From the NCBI RefSeq assembly GCF_019966545.1, contig NZ_JAIMIC010000009.1, forward strand, positions 1-64,000: a stretch of 64,000 nucleotides of DNA. The letters are read 5' to 3'. The notes under the pieces were generated by a model. It ran no database searches, was not told the origin of the DNA, and worked only from the letters and a program-made list of their open reading frames with translations. Source of the DNA: Heliomarina baculiformis. Its GTDB lineage: Bacteria; Pseudomonadota; Alphaproteobacteria; Rhodobacterales; Rhodobacteraceae. Below, piece after piece: positions 18,060 to 27,392 of the stretch; within the stretch, counting starts at the first letter, position 1; each line of letters starts with the position of its first letter. Made by a program: the position numbers and the translations under genes.

Positions 18060-18755
18060 GTGACACTCAGCTTCTTTAGGTTTGACTGCCGCTCGGCAAA
18101 AGTCTGGGCGCTGTGGATGATGGGCGCTGCGCGAAGTCCCCTGTCTCGAATCGCCGGGCTACAATTCTGGAAGCTTTGCGGCTCGGGAACGGATGAAGGG
18201 TTTACGCCCGTGCCCAATACGTCGGTCTATGCCATTCTATGCGTCTGGCATGATCGCCCTGCGGCCCAACAAGGGCTGGCCCAGCCGGTCTTTTGCCGGT
18301 TTCATCGGCGCGCTGCGGATCATTGGACCGTGTTTCTTTCGCCCGTGTCGGTGCGGGGGCAATGGTCTGGCACAAAACCTTTTTGTGCAAGCGTTCCGAA
18401 ACAGCTTGAAGGTCCGATTGCGGTTTTGACGCGGGCAACCATAAGGCCATCGATTGCGCTCAGGTTCTGGCGGCGTGTGCCCGGTATCAGCGCGGTTATA
18501 GGTGAAAATCGCGACGTCCTGTTCAAGATCGGTATCGGCGAGGTGCCGCTATTGCACCAAGTCACCTTTTCGATCTGGCCGGACCTTTCCAGCATGGCAG
18601 CGTTTGCAAGGGCGGACGGTCCGCATGCAAGGGCGATCAAGGCGGTCCGGGAAAACAACTGGTTCCGCGAAGAGCTTTACGCGCGTTTTTCCGTCATCGA
18701 CGAATGCGGTGCCTGGGGTGGGGGCAGCCCCCTGAGCAGAAAGGCGGCCGCATGA
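18060..18755 (+). CDS. crtA: Spheroidene monooxygenase CrtA (start codon uncertain)
   Basis: CrtA is a heme enzyme that adds the C2 keto group, turning spheroidene into spheroidenone under oxygen. Family features are VTLSFFRF at the N-terminus, LQFWKLCGSGTDEGFTPVPNTSVYAIL-like core spread over 18160-18240, and WTVFLSP. The coordinates use a GTG at 18060 (231 residues). The Shine-Dalgarno GGAGG at 18039-18043 is 16 bases from this GTG but only 7 from an in-frame ATT at 18051, so ATT initiation is possible. An upstream TTG at 18036 would precede the ribosome site and is unlikely. It overlaps bchI by ATGA. Confidence 0.9.
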   Translation: MTLSFFRFDCRSAKVWALWMMGAARSPLSRIAGLQFWKLCGSGTDEGFTPVPNTSVYAILCVWHDRPAAQQGLAQPVFCRFHRRAADHWTVFLSPVSVRGQWSGTKPFCASVPKQLEGPIAVLTRATIRPSIALRFWRRVPGISAVIGENRDVLFKIGIGEVPLLHQVTFSIWPDLSSMAAFARADGPHARAIKAVRENNWFREELYARFSVIDECGAWGGGSPLSRKAAA

Positions 18756-19759
18756 TAAGACGCGCGTTTCCCTTTTCTGCGATTGTCGGGCAGGAGCAGA
18801 TGAAACTGGCGATGATCCTGACGGCAATCGACCCGAGCTTAGGCGGAGTTTTGGTTTTTGGTGACCGAGGCACTGGCAAATCGACCGCCGTGCGCGCCCT
18901 CGCCGCCCTGCTCCCAAGGATCACGGTCGTGCGTGGGTGCCCCGTGAATGCGGCGTCCCCGGCGGATTGCCCTCCGTGGGCCAAGGTATGCTGCACCGAG
19001 ACCGAAGAGCGCCAGACACCGGTCGTTGACCTGCCGCTTGGCGTAACCGAGGACCGCGTGACGGGTGCGCTTGATATCGAACGCGCGCTGACGCAGGGAG
19101 AAAAAGCATTTCAACCGGGGCTGCTGGCACAGGCGAACCGGGGCTATCTGTATATCGACGAAGTCAATTTGCTAGAGGATCACATCGTCGATCTGCTGCT
19201 TGACGTGGCCCAATCTGGCGAAAACGTGGTCGAGCGGGATGGTCTTTCGATCCGGCACCCGGCGCGCTTTGTCTTGATCGGGTCCGGCAACCCCGAAGAA
19301 GGCGAATTGCGGCCCCAGCTTCTGGACCGGTTCGGGCTTTTGGTCGAAGTTGGTTCGCCTGACAGTATCGATGAGCGGGTCGAAGTGGTTGAACGGCGGG
19401 AAGCATTCGAAACAGACCCCGAGAAGTTTGCAAAAAAATGGGAAAAGCGGGAGCGGGTGGTCCGCGACCGCATCATTGCCGCGAGAGAGCAATTGGGAGC
19501 CATTCGAAAGCCGAAGGCAGTGCTGCGGGACTGCGCTGCGCTTTGCATGCAACTGGGCGCTGATGGATTGCGTGGTGAGTTGACCCTGCTGAGGGCAGGG
19601 CGTGCGCTGGCCGCTTATCAGAGTGACAAGACGCTGAACCGGGACCATCTGCGCGCGGTTGCCGGTCTTGCCCTGAGCCACCGGTTGCGCCGCGATCCTA
19701 TGGACGAGGCGGGGTCGACGGCGCGTGTCTCGCGTGCAGTGGAAGAGGTCTTGCATTGA
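18752..19759 (+). CDS. bchI: Magnesium chelatase ATPase subunit BchI
   Basis: BchI is the AAA+ motor of the chelatase that inserts Mg2+ into protoporphyrin IX. The 335-residue protein shows Walker A GDRGTGKS (about residues 34-41) and Walker B YLYIDEVNLL (about 132-141), plus sensor arginine segments such as LLDRFGL. The start at 18752 overlaps the crtA stop (ATGA); an upstream in-frame ATG inside crtA was rejected. Confidence 0.97.
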   Translation: MIRRAFPFSAIVGQEQMKLAMILTAIDPSLGGVLVFGDRGTGKSTAVRALAALLPRITVVRGCPVNAASPADCPPWAKVCCTETEERQTPVVDLPLGVTEDRVTGALDIERALTQGEKAFQPGLLAQANRGYLYIDEVNLLEDHIVDLLLDVAQSGENVVERDGLSIRHPARFVLIGSGNPEEGELRPQLLDRFGLLVEVGSPDSIDERVEVVERREAFETDPEKFAKKWEKRERVVRDRIIAAREQLGAIRKPKAVLRDCAALCMQLGADGLRGELTLLRAGRALAAYQSDKTLNRDHLRAVAGLALSHRLRRDPMDEAGSTARVSRAVEEVLH

Positions 19760-21438
19760 ATGGCGTGGCAGCGACTGACAGCATGGAACACGCCCCGTGG
19801 GACCGTGCCTGTCTTGCGCTTCACCTGTTATGCATCGATCCCATCGGGCTTGGCGGGATCACTGTGCGTGCAAGGGCAGGACCCGCGCGGGAGGCGTTCA
19901 CGTCTCTCTTGGATCGACTTGCCATGCGCCGCATCAGTTTACACCCGAAGACTGGCGATGATCTTCTGTTCGGCGGTATCGACGTGGCGCGGACGCTGGC
20001 TGCGGGTAAACTCGCGCATAATCCGGGTCTCTTATCGCAAGGCGGAGTGGTCATAGTTCCCATGGCGGAGCGCTGCAGCGCCGATTTCGCCGCGCGGCTT
20101 GCCCTTAGCCAAGACAGTGGAATGCATTGCCTGATCCTGCTCGACGAAGGGGCCGAGCCGGAGGAAGCTGTACCGACTGTCCTGAGCGAAAGACTGGCTT
20201 TTCATATCGATCTTGGTGGTATCGCCTTTTCGGAAGCGGCTTGGCCCGGTGAACCCGATCTGCGAGAGGCACGTGATCGCTACAGGGGCGTCGTTTCCGC
20301 GCCCGGCGATAAACGGCGGCTGGTCGAACTCGCAGCCTGTTTTGGTATCCACAGCTTGCGTGCTCCTATGCTCGCCTTGCGGGTCGCTCGGGCGCATGCT
20401 GCGCTGTCAGGGCGATCCAGCGTGGAAGAGACCGACATGAGGATCGCGGCCGAACTGGTCTATCCGCACCGCGCGACGATTGCTCCGCAACGAGATGATC
20501 AGGAGCAGACCGCGCCTCCTGAGGACTCGGAAGCACAGGCGGAAAACGGCAATATGGATTCCGCTGAGATCCCTGATGACCTGATCGTAGCGGCAGTCAA
20601 AGCCATGCTGCCCGAGCATCTGCTAGATTCGTCTCAGGGCAAGGTACGAGGGGTAGGGCCGTCGGGGACAGGCGCGGGTCTGCGCAAGACTGGCAACCGT
20701 CGGGGGCGTCCACTGCCGGCCCGGCCGGGTCGTATCGACGGACGCAACCGTATCGATCTTTTGGCAACTCTAAAGGCCGCCGCCCCGTGGCAGGTGTTGC
20801 GTGGCACGGGCATAGCACGGCATCGCAAGGTTGTTTTTTACCCGTCCGACCTTCGCCAGAAGCGCTTCGAAGAGCATAGCGATCGGGTTCTGATCTTTGT
20901 CGTGGATGCTTCTGGCTCGACCGCCGTGACCCGGCTTGCCGAAGCGAAGGGGGCGGTGGAACTGCTTTTGGCGCAATCCTATGCCCGGCGCGATCAGGTG
21001 GCCTTGATCGGCTTTCGCGGCACTTCGGCCGAACTTTTGCTGTCGCCCACACGCTCGCTCGTTCAGGCAAAACGCTGTCTTGCAGCGATGCCCGGTGGTG
21101 GCGGCACGCCGCTTGCGAACGGGTTGCATGCCTCTGCGGAGCTCGCCATGCAAGAGCGGCGGAAAGGTCTGACCTCGATGGTCGTACTGTTGACGGACGG
21201 TCGGACGAACGTTGCGCTGAACGGGGCGGCAGATCGGGCCGCAGCCTATGACGATGCGATGAAGACCGCGGCTTGGTTGCGGGGTCAGATCGCGAACGGT
21301 GTCGTTCTGGATGCGGCGAACCGGCCCGGCGCACAGTTGCAATCAATCGCGCAGGCCATGGGGGCAAAATACATCCCCTTGCCGCGCGCCGATGCGCAAC
21401 AGATGAGTGCTGCCATTCGCGCAACAGGTCTTGGTTAG
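19756..21438 (+). CDS. bchD: Magnesium chelatase subunit BchD
   Basis: BchD is the second AAA+ chelatase subunit, which platforms BchI and contacts BchH. The 560-residue sequence has a degenerate N-terminal AAA+ domain without an intact Walker A, an acidic/proline-rich linker (about 240-310), and a C-terminal von Willebrand A domain with the metal-binding DASGS motif (about residue 380). The start is taken as TTG at 19756 overlapping the bchI stop, with a purine-rich ribosome site upstream; GTG at 19765 or ATG at 19783 are alternatives. Confidence 0.94.
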   Translation: MNGVAATDSMEHAPWDRACLALHLLCIDPIGLGGITVRARAGPAREAFTSLLDRLAMRRISLHPKTGDDLLFGGIDVARTLAAGKLAHNPGLLSQGGVVIVPMAERCSADFAARLALSQDSGMHCLILLDEGAEPEEAVPTVLSERLAFHIDLGGIAFSEAAWPGEPDLREARDRYRGVVSAPGDKRRLVELAACFGIHSLRAPMLALRVARAHAALSGRSSVEETDMRIAAELVYPHRATIAPQRDDQEQTAPPEDSEAQAENGNMDSAEIPDDLIVAAVKAMLPEHLLDSSQGKVRGVGPSGTGAGLRKTGNRRGRPLPARPGRIDGRNRIDLLATLKAAAPWQVLRGTGIARHRKVVFYPSDLRQKRFEEHSDRVLIFVVDASGSTAVTRLAEAKGAVELLLAQSYARRDQVALIGFRGTSAELLLSPTRSLVQAKRCLAAMPGGGGTPLANGLHASAELAMQERRKGLTSMVVLLTDGRTNVALNGAADRAAAYDDAMKTAAWLRGQIANGVVLDAANRPGAQLQSIAQAMGAKYIPLPRADAQQMSAAIRATGLG

Positions 21439-21439
21439 G

Positions 21440-22315
21440 ATGGACTGGGAACGGGACTTGCCCTCGTGGCCGCTATCCGAGTTTTCGCGGCAGGTCACGG
21501 TGAGACCGCACCGCTGGCATGTTCAGGAGGTTGGGGAAGGGGACACAGTACTGCTCCTTCACGGCGCGGGGGCATCGACGCATACATGGCGTGACGTGAT
21601 ACCGCTGCTGGCCGTCGGTCATCGCGTCGTGGCTGTGGATATGCCGGGGCAGGGGTTTACCCGGGTCGGAAGCCGCAGCCGGTTTGGACTTGAGGAAACC
21701 TCGGAAGATCTGGAGTCGCTTTGTCGGCACTGCGCGTGGCAGCCGGTTGTCATCGTTGGCCATTCGGCGGGGGCGGCTGTCGCATTACGTCTCGCGGATC
21801 GGCTGTCGGATGAAGGACACGAAGCGCCGAAGGTGATCGGGATCAATCCCGCGCTTAGCCGGTTCAACGGATTGGCGGGGCTATTGTATCCGCTGATTGC
21901 CAAGGCCCTTGCCGCCACACCATTGACCGCGATGGCCTTTACCCTTGGCGGAGGTCGGCTGGAGCGCGCGCGAACGCTCATCGAAAATACTGGTTCTCAT
22001 CTGAATGAAGAGGGCATCGCGTTGTACGCGAGGCTTATCGGGGATCGGGATCATGTTGACGCGACGTTGAACATGATGGCGCATTGGTCCCTCGACAAGT
22101 TGCTGGTTGATCTGCCGGGGTTGCCCTTGGACTGCTTGTTCATAAATGGCGCCGGAGACAAGGCTGTTCCGCCAGAGCATTCGACGGGGCTGGCAAAGAG
22201 AATGGGCAATACACGTGTGGTGACACTGACCGGCCTTGGTCATCTGTCCCATGAAGAAGCATCCACCGAGGTTTCAAAGATCGTTCTGGATTTTGTTTCC
22301 TGTGCGACCGTCTGA
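21440..22315 (+). CDS. bchO: Alpha/beta hydrolase BchO
   Basis: BchO is a member of the alpha/beta-hydrolase family found in bchIDO operons and implicated in bacteriochlorophyll synthesis at or near the Mg-chelatase step; its exact reaction is not settled. The 291-residue protein has an oxyanion-hole HGAGAST, the nucleophile elbow GHSAGA (near residue 112) and a late histidine in GLGHLSHEE. It starts one base after the bchD stop. It is the last photosynthesis gene on this side. Confidence 0.9.
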   Translation: MDWERDLPSWPLSEFSRQVTVRPHRWHVQEVGEGDTVLLLHGAGASTHTWRDVIPLLAVGHRVVAVDMPGQGFTRVGSRSRFGLEETSEDLESLCRHCAWQPVVIVGHSAGAAVALRLADRLSDEGHEAPKVIGINPALSRFNGLAGLLYPLIAKALAATPLTAMAFTLGGGRLERARTLIENTGSHLNEEGIALYARLIGDRDHVDATLNMMAHWSLDKLLVDLPGLPLDCLFINGAGDKAVPPEHSTGLAKRMGNTRVVTLTGLGHLSHEEASTEVSKIVLDFVSCATV

Positions 22316-22363
22316 GTTGGTTCTTTTCGCTCAACACAGGCGTGGGATCGGCTGGGCGGGAAG

Positions 22364-23173
22364 TTACTTTCCCCGGAAAACCGCCGGGCGGCGTTCCATG
22401 AACGCGCGAGGACCTTCCCGGGCGTCTTCGGTCGCCATGACCCTGTCCATGCTCTCCGTTTCGATCTGATAGCCCTCTTCCAAGGGTCGGCCGGTGCTTT
22501 CGGAAGTCGTGCGCTTGATTTCGGCAATGGCCACCGGCCCGTTGGCAGCGATGCGTTCGGCAATTGCCATCGCGGTTTGCATGACCTCTTCCTGGGCCAC
22601 GACATGGTTGATCAGTCCGAGGTCATGCAACCGTTCAACGCCGATCTGGTCACCAGTGAGAAGGACTTCCATCGCAACGGCATGGGGAAGCTGTCGTGGC
22701 AACCGAACGAGCGCGCCGGCGAAGGGGATGAGCGCATGACGCGCTTCGGGCAGGCCAAAGCGCGCGCGCTCGGTCGCGATGCGAATATCGGTGGCAAGCA
22801 TCAGTTCGAAACCCCCAGCGAGACAATGACCGTTGATCGCGGAGATGACCGGTTTGGTGCTATGGGCACCCTTGAAGTTTGACCGGAACAGGATTTCCCG
22901 GTCTGCTGCGAGACGGTGGTCCCAGTCGGTTTCCGGACTGCGATCGCCAGTCAAAAGAGGAAGAGTGAGAGCAAGATCGCCACCGGAGCAGAAGCTGCCG
23001 TCTCCTGCACCAGTGATGACGGCGACGCGCAGGTCGTGGTCGGCTTCGAAATCATCGAAGGCATCGGCAAGGCGGCAGATCATTTCCGGCGTCAGCGCAT
23101 TGTGACGGTCTGGCCGGTTCAGCGTGATGACAGCGATGGCACCGTTTTTGTCATAGAGGAGCGGCGAGGTCAT
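22364..23173 (-). CDS. Enoyl-CoA hydratase/isomerase family protein
   Basis: The product is a crotonase-fold enzyme of 269 residues, likely a hydratase in acyl-CoA breakdown. Typical motifs are ITLNRPDRHNAL near the N-terminus, the oxyanion-hole GDGSFCSGGDL (about 56-66) and NGHCLAGGFELMLATD (about 112-127). It overlaps the acyl-CoA synthetase gene by ATGA and ends a six-gene operon with a TRAP transporter and a MarR regulator. The exact substrate cannot be read from sequence. Confidence 0.85.
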   Translation of the reverse strand: MTSPLLYDKNGAIAVITLNRPDRHNALTPEMICRLADAFDDFEADHDLRVAVITGAGDGSFCSGGDLALTLPLLTGDRSPETDWDHRLAADREILFRSNFKGAHSTKPVISAINGHCLAGGFELMLATDIRIATERARFGLPEARHALIPFAGALVRLPRQLPHAVAMEVLLTGDQIGVERLHDLGLINHVVAQEEVMQTAMAIAERIAANGPVAIAEIKRTTSESTGRPLEEGYQIETESMDRVMATEDAREGPRAFMERRPAVFRGK

Positions 23174-24999
23174 GATTTATCCGCGGCCAGGGAAAGACTG
23201 ATAGGCATACCGGAGAGCGCGTTCTTGAGTTCTTCGACCCGGGCCTCGGGCGCTGTCACCGATGTCTGCAGGTTTTCGTCCACCGCGATCATGATATCTT
23301 CTGAACCAAGACCAATCCGTACGGCGGCGGATTGAATGGCCCATACGATGGCTTTGCGGCGCAGGTCTGGCTTGAAGATCTTGCCAACGGGCGTGAGAGG
23401 CAATGAAGCCTCGATACCGATCCGTTTGGGAAGGGCGACTGGGTCGTCAATGCGATTGCGCAGGAAATCGATCAGGGCATTCTCATCAAGGGTCGCGCCG
23501 CCGCGTAAAGTGACGAAGGCGACGGGTAATTCCCCAGCATAAGCATCGGGCATGCCGACGGCGGCCGCGTTTTCGACATCGGGATGGGCAAGCAGGGCGT
23601 CCTCGATCATCTGCGGGTCAATGTTATGAGCGCCGCGTATGATGATATCCTTCTTGCGACCGGTTACGTAAAGGCGACCCTCGGCGTCGAGCTTGCCGAG
23701 ATCGCCGCTGACGAGCCAGCCGCCTGGCAGAAAGGTGCCCGCATTGCGAGCCGGGTCTGAATAGCCGGAGGACACGTTCGGCCCTTTGAGCGCAATAATT
23801 CCGGTTTCGCCAGTTGGCATCCGCTTTTCCGGGTCGAGATCGTCTTCGGTTTCCGCGAAGATTGCGACTTCGGAAAAGGGCATACGCAGCCCGCAGGAAA
23901 GTGGCGTTCTGGGCGCATGAACGGGTTCGACGGCGATGGCTCCGGCGCATTCTGTCATGCCAAGGATGTTACGCACGCCCTTGCCGGTTTTTCTTTCGGT
24001 TGCGTCGGCGAGTTCCGTGGGCAGCGGCGAGCCGCCCGTTAGGAACCACCGCAACGAGGATATGTCGGCGTTGATTTCGATACTGTTCAGAGCGGCCAGT
24101 ACGGTGGGAACAGCGCCGATGATGGTGATCCCATGCCGTTCCACCTGCTGCCAGATGGTCCGTACAAAAGCCTGGTTTCGCATGCCGAGGCGGCCGGGAA
24201 TAAGGAGCGTACCGCCTGCCGACAAAGTAGATAACCCGTAGACGAAAGCGCCGGCGACATGGAATAGGGGAAACCCATTCACTACGACATCGTTTTCATT
24301 CAGATCGTGGAGCAGGGCACAGGACTGTCCAACGTGCGCTTCGTTGCCGCGGGAATGGCAGACAAGTTTTGGCGCACCGGTGGTGCCGCCCGTGTGATAA
24401 TAGGCGGCGAGGGCGTTTTCGTCCCCTTCGGGTTCGATGTCGGCGCCACCGTCTTCAGCAAGCATATCCTCGAACAGACCGTCAGCGCCGGGGCAGGGGC
24501 CATCGCTGTCACAGGCGAGGATCGGCAGGGTGATGCCTTCGGCGCGTAGCGCAGGAACGAGCGCCGTCCAGTAGTCGATTTCAGCATTGACGCCAGTGAT
24601 GACGACCGCTGCCGCATCCCCGGCTTTGAGCAGGGCGGCGATATAGGCGGGCTTCAACATCGGGTTGATCGGGCAGGCGTGGCCTGCGATCTGCGCGCCC
24701 CAGAGCGCGATCTGCGCCGAGGGTGTGTGCTGCGTCAGCAGGGCGACGGATTTTCCCGGTACGACGCCGATTTCGCGAAACATTCGGGCGGCGGCCTGAC
24801 ATTTTTGAGCGAACTGCTCATACGTCAGAAGCGTGTCCTTGTCAGGATCGTCGGCGTCTTTCAGATAGCGGATGGCGGTACGGTCGGGCCAGGTTGCCGC
24901 GCTGTGACGAAGGATGTCCCAAGGTGTCCGATTGGGAAAAACAACGTCGAGGCCTTGCGCCTCGAGCTTTTCGAGATCGGTTGAACTTGCAATCTTCAT
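23170..24999 (-). CDS. AMP-forming acyl-CoA synthetase
   Basis: This 609-residue protein belongs to the ANL superfamily and should activate a carboxylic acid to its CoA thioester using ATP. The P-loop-like motif is YYHTGGTTGAPK (about 205-216), the A5 region GMTECAGA, the A7/A8 motifs SGDLGKLDAEGR and GRKKDIIIRG, and the A10 lysine in TPVGKIFK. An extra C-terminal segment of about 60 residues (from AAVRIGLG) follows the usual end. It overlaps the MarR gene and the hydratase gene by ATGA, suggesting one regulated catabolic operon. Confidence 0.9.
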   Translation of the reverse strand: MKIASSTDLEKLEAQGLDVVFPNRTPWDILRHSAATWPDRTAIRYLKDADDPDKDTLLTYEQFAQKCQAAARMFREIGVVPGKSVALLTQHTPSAQIALWGAQIAGHACPINPMLKPAYIAALLKAGDAAAVVITGVNAEIDYWTALVPALRAEGITLPILACDSDGPCPGADGLFEDMLAEDGGADIEPEGDENALAAYYHTGGTTGAPKLVCHSRGNEAHVGQSCALLHDLNENDVVVNGFPLFHVAGAFVYGLSTLSAGGTLLIPGRLGMRNQAFVRTIWQQVERHGITIIGAVPTVLAALNSIEINADISSLRWFLTGGSPLPTELADATERKTGKGVRNILGMTECAGAIAVEPVHAPRTPLSCGLRMPFSEVAIFAETEDDLDPEKRMPTGETGIIALKGPNVSSGYSDPARNAGTFLPGGWLVSGDLGKLDAEGRLYVTGRKKDIIIRGAHNIDPQMIEDALLAHPDVENAAAVGMPDAYAGELPVAFVTLRGGATLDENALIDFLRNRIDDPVALPKRIGIEASLPLTPVGKIFKPDLRRKAIVWAIQSAAVRIGLGSEDIMIAVDENLQTSVTAPEARVEELKNALSGMPISLSLAADKS

Positions 25000-25493
25000 G
25001 CTTCCTGACCTCCCTTGGCGTCGACGAGATAGGAACGGAGATTGGCGTCGATCCGGGCCAGGTCCCGTAAGAGCCGGGTCTTCTCGTTAGCTGAAAAGCC
25101 CGACGTCATCATGGATTCGTGCCGGCCGACTTCGGTGTCGAGTGCGGCGAGGTCTCGTTCGCCCTGATCTGTGAGGAAGAGCCGTTTTACCCTGCGGTCA
25201 TGGCTTGTCGTGCGGCGCTCGATCCAGCCTTCCTTGTTCAGCGTGTCGATGATCGGCACAAGGCTCGACCGGTCGAGATAGATCGCTTCGGCCAGCCGCA
25301 TCTGGTGGATGCCGGGATTGGCCTGAACGAGCTTGAGGACGCCGTAATATCGCGGGGCCGATCCGAATCCGCTGACCTGTTTCTCAAAGCTCTTGTAGGC
25401 GGCAATCTGAATGAGCCGGAGTCTGTAGGAGACGCTTTCGTAAAGCGCTGATGGCTCGACCAAATCGGTGTTGTCGCGCATGACCCGCGCCAT
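24996..25493 (-). CDS. MarR-family transcriptional regulator
   Basis: The 165-residue protein has a winged-helix layout: helices around residues 50-100 with AEAIYLDRSSLVPIIDTLNKEG as recognition region in two parts, and the wing IERRTTSHDRRVKRLFLT. MarR regulators in acyl-CoA operons often bind a CoA thioester as inducer; that is inference here. It sits inside the TRAP/acyl-CoA operon it probably controls, overlapping the synthetase gene by ATGA. Candidate operator repeats lie in the dctP-ilvD gap. Confidence 0.9.
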   Translation of the reverse strand: MARVMRDNTDLVEPSALYESVSYRLRLIQIAAYKSFEKQVSGFGSAPRYYGVLKLVQANPGIHQMRLAEAIYLDRSSLVPIIDTLNKEGWIERRTTSHDRRVKRLFLTDQGERDLAALDTEVGRHESMMTSGFSANEKTRLLRDLARIDANLRSYLVDAKGGQEA

Positions 25494-25494
25494 G

Positions 25495-26787
25495 TCACTG
25501 CATCCCCATCGGCAGGAACAGCACGATGGCCGGGAAGGCGATCAGCAATAGAAGGCGTAGCACATCGACGGCGACGAATGGCAGGACGCCTTTGAAGATC
25601 GCAGGTAGGGAAACACCGGGTGTGATCGAGTTGATCACGAAGACGTTCATGCCCACCGGTGGCGTGATGAGGCCGAGTTCGACAGTCATCACGATGATGA
25701 CCCCGAACCAGATCGGATCAAAGCCAAGCTCGGTGATGACGGGAAAGACGATTGGCACCATCAGGATGATCATCGCCATCGCATCGAGAAAACAACCCAT
25801 GACAAGGAACATGAGGAGGATCAGAAGAAGGGTGCCGTACCGCCCCGCACCAAGATCGATCAGGAACTGTGTCAGTTCCTGCGGCACCTGAGTTATCGCA
25901 AGGAAATAGCCAAAGAGCGTGGCACCGATCAGCACAACGTAGATCGCGACAGAGGTGCGCATGGCTTCGACAAGGCTGTCCAGCAGCCCGGTCATAGAGA
26001 GCTTGCCGCGCGAAATGCCGATGATCGCCGTAAGGAATGCGCCGGCGGCCGCTGCTTCGGTCGCGGTCACGATTCCGAAATAGATCGAAACGATCACGGC
26101 GACAAATAGCAGACCAACGGCCCAGACGCCCTTTAATGACCGCATCGCTTCGGCAAAGCTGAATCGGTCTCCGGCGGGCAGGCTGTCACCATACCAGACA
26201 CGCACCGTCAGCATGTACATCAAGACGGCTAGGATGCCCGGCACGATACCGGCGATGAACAGCAACCCGATATCCTGTTCGGTAATGAACCCGTAGACCG
26301 CCAGAACGACCGAAGGCGGGATGAGAATCCCAAGGGTCCCGCCGGCCGCAATGATGCCGGTCGATGCTTCGTCGGAATAACCCGCGCGTTTCATTTCGGG
26401 ATAGGCGATCTTGGTCATGGTCGCGGCAGTTGCAACCGAGGAACCGCAGATCGCAGCGAAACCGGCGCAGGCACCGACCGAGGCTAGCCCGAGGCCGCCT
26501 TTCAGCCCGCCAAGCCATGCGCGCCCGGAGCGGAACAGTTCGGATGACATGCCGGAGTTGGTGGCCAGAACCCCCATCAGGACAAAGAACGGGATCAGGG
26601 TCAGGTTGAAGTCTGTGATGGTGCTGATCGGCGATTGAGCGAGGAGGTTCAGGGCTGGGCCCATACCGACAACGGCACCGAAACCGAAGATGCCCACAAG
26701 CCCCATCGCGACGCCGATCGGGACCCGAAGCAGCATGAGCATAAACAGCGCGACAAAGCCTGCGCCAGCGACGAATTCATTACTCAT
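25495..26787 (-). CDS. TRAP transporter large permease (DctM family)
   Basis: DctM is the 12-helix membrane component of tripartite ATP-independent transporters, driven by an ion gradient. The 430-residue sequence has the family signatures SPISTITDFNLTLIPFFVLMG-like region split around residue 55-70, AAICGSSVATAATM (about 111-124) and GGTLGILIPPSV (about 150-161). It overlaps the DctQ gene by ATGA. With DctP and DctQ it should import a carboxylate matching the synthetase substrate. Confidence 0.93.
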   Translation of the reverse strand: MSNEFVAGAGFVALFMLMLLRVPIGVAMGLVGIFGFGAVVGMGPALNLLAQSPISTITDFNLTLIPFFVLMGVLATNSGMSSELFRSGRAWLGGLKGGLGLASVGACAGFAAICGSSVATAATMTKIAYPEMKRAGYSDEASTGIIAAGGTLGILIPPSVVLAVYGFITEQDIGLLFIAGIVPGILAVLMYMLTVRVWYGDSLPAGDRFSFAEAMRSLKGVWAVGLLFVAVIVSIYFGIVTATEAAAAGAFLTAIIGISRGKLSMTGLLDSLVEAMRTSVAIYVVLIGATLFGYFLAITQVPQELTQFLIDLGAGRYGTLLLILLMFLVMGCFLDAMAMIILMVPIVFPVITELGFDPIWFGVIIVMTVELGLITPPVGMNVFVINSITPGVSLPAIFKGVLPFVAVDVLRLLLLIAFPAIVLFLPMGMQ

Positions 26788-27332
26788 GACTTCTTGATAT
26801 CCTCCAAGAGGTGCTCGTCGATGCCATCGTATTCGCCAAGGTCACGCCCTTCGCGGGCAATCAGCCAGAGACGGATGGCGGTCGTGAAAACCGCGGCGAG
26901 AATGCCGAGCCAGATGCCCAGAAAGAACGGCCAGTGGGCCAGACGCAGTTCCATCGTGGCATCGCCACCGGACATGGCGGCCTGTACCCGTTCCCAGATC
27001 TTCCAGACCAGCAGCAGCGTAAAGCCAAGCAGAACGGACCAGGCAAAGAAATTCATGGCGTTGCGCAGCTTGCGGGGCAGCGAATGAGCCAGCAGGTCCA
27101 CCTTGATATGGGTACCGTGATAGCCAAGACTCGCCAGTCCCCAAGCAATGGCAACCCCCAGAACCAGACGCGAAACGTCGAAGGTGTCCGCGATGGGGCT
27201 GGCAAAAAGGTAGCGTCCAATGGACGAGGCTACGATCAGGACGGTTACGAGGCCAAGTACGATACCTGCGATCCGTTCTATGATCAGGATTGCGCCGCTG
27301 AGCGAGCGGCCACCGTTCTGTGGCTGGGACAT
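26784..27332 (-). CDS. TRAP transporter small permease (DctQ family)
   Basis: The 182-residue protein has four predicted membrane helices (about 20-40, 48-66, 94-115, 138-160) and the DctQ-type segment HIKVDLLAHSLPRKLR in the loop after helix two. It pairs with the large permease. A long stable hairpin separates it from the binding-protein gene. Confidence 0.9.
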   Translation of the reverse strand: MSQPQNGGRSLSGAILIIERIAGIVLGLVTVLIVASSIGRYLFASPIADTFDVSRLVLGVAIAWGLASLGYHGTHIKVDLLAHSLPRKLRNAMNFFAWSVLLGFTLLLVWKIWERVQAAMSGGDATMELRLAHWPFFLGIWLGILAAVFTTAIRLWLIAREGRDLGEYDGIDEHLLEDIKKS

Positions 27333-27352
27333 TTGGGTATCTCGCCTAAGTC

Positions 27353-27383
27353 ACGCACTGGCGCGGTTTTTGCGCCAGTGCGT
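27353..27383 (-). other. Intercistronic hairpin between dctP and dctQ
   Basis: The inverted repeat ACGCACTGGCGC/GCGCCAGTGCGT forms a 12-bp stem with a 7-base loop directly after the dctP stop. There is no U-run on the transcript. Such hairpins after binding-protein genes commonly slow 3' decay so that more binding protein than permease is made; a partial terminator is the alternative. Confidence 0.7.
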
Positions 27384-27392
27384 CGGGGTTGC

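Noticed and set aside
18704-18751. Upstream ATG for bchI within crtA
   Set aside because: The ATGA overlap start at 18752 matches the BchI N-terminus and has the expected spacing.
20597-21424. 275-codon open frame on the minus strand opposite bchD
   Set aside because: It is rich in Arg, Pro and Ser, as expected for a shadow of a GC-rich gene, and resembles no family; bchD on the plus strand is a clear homologue.
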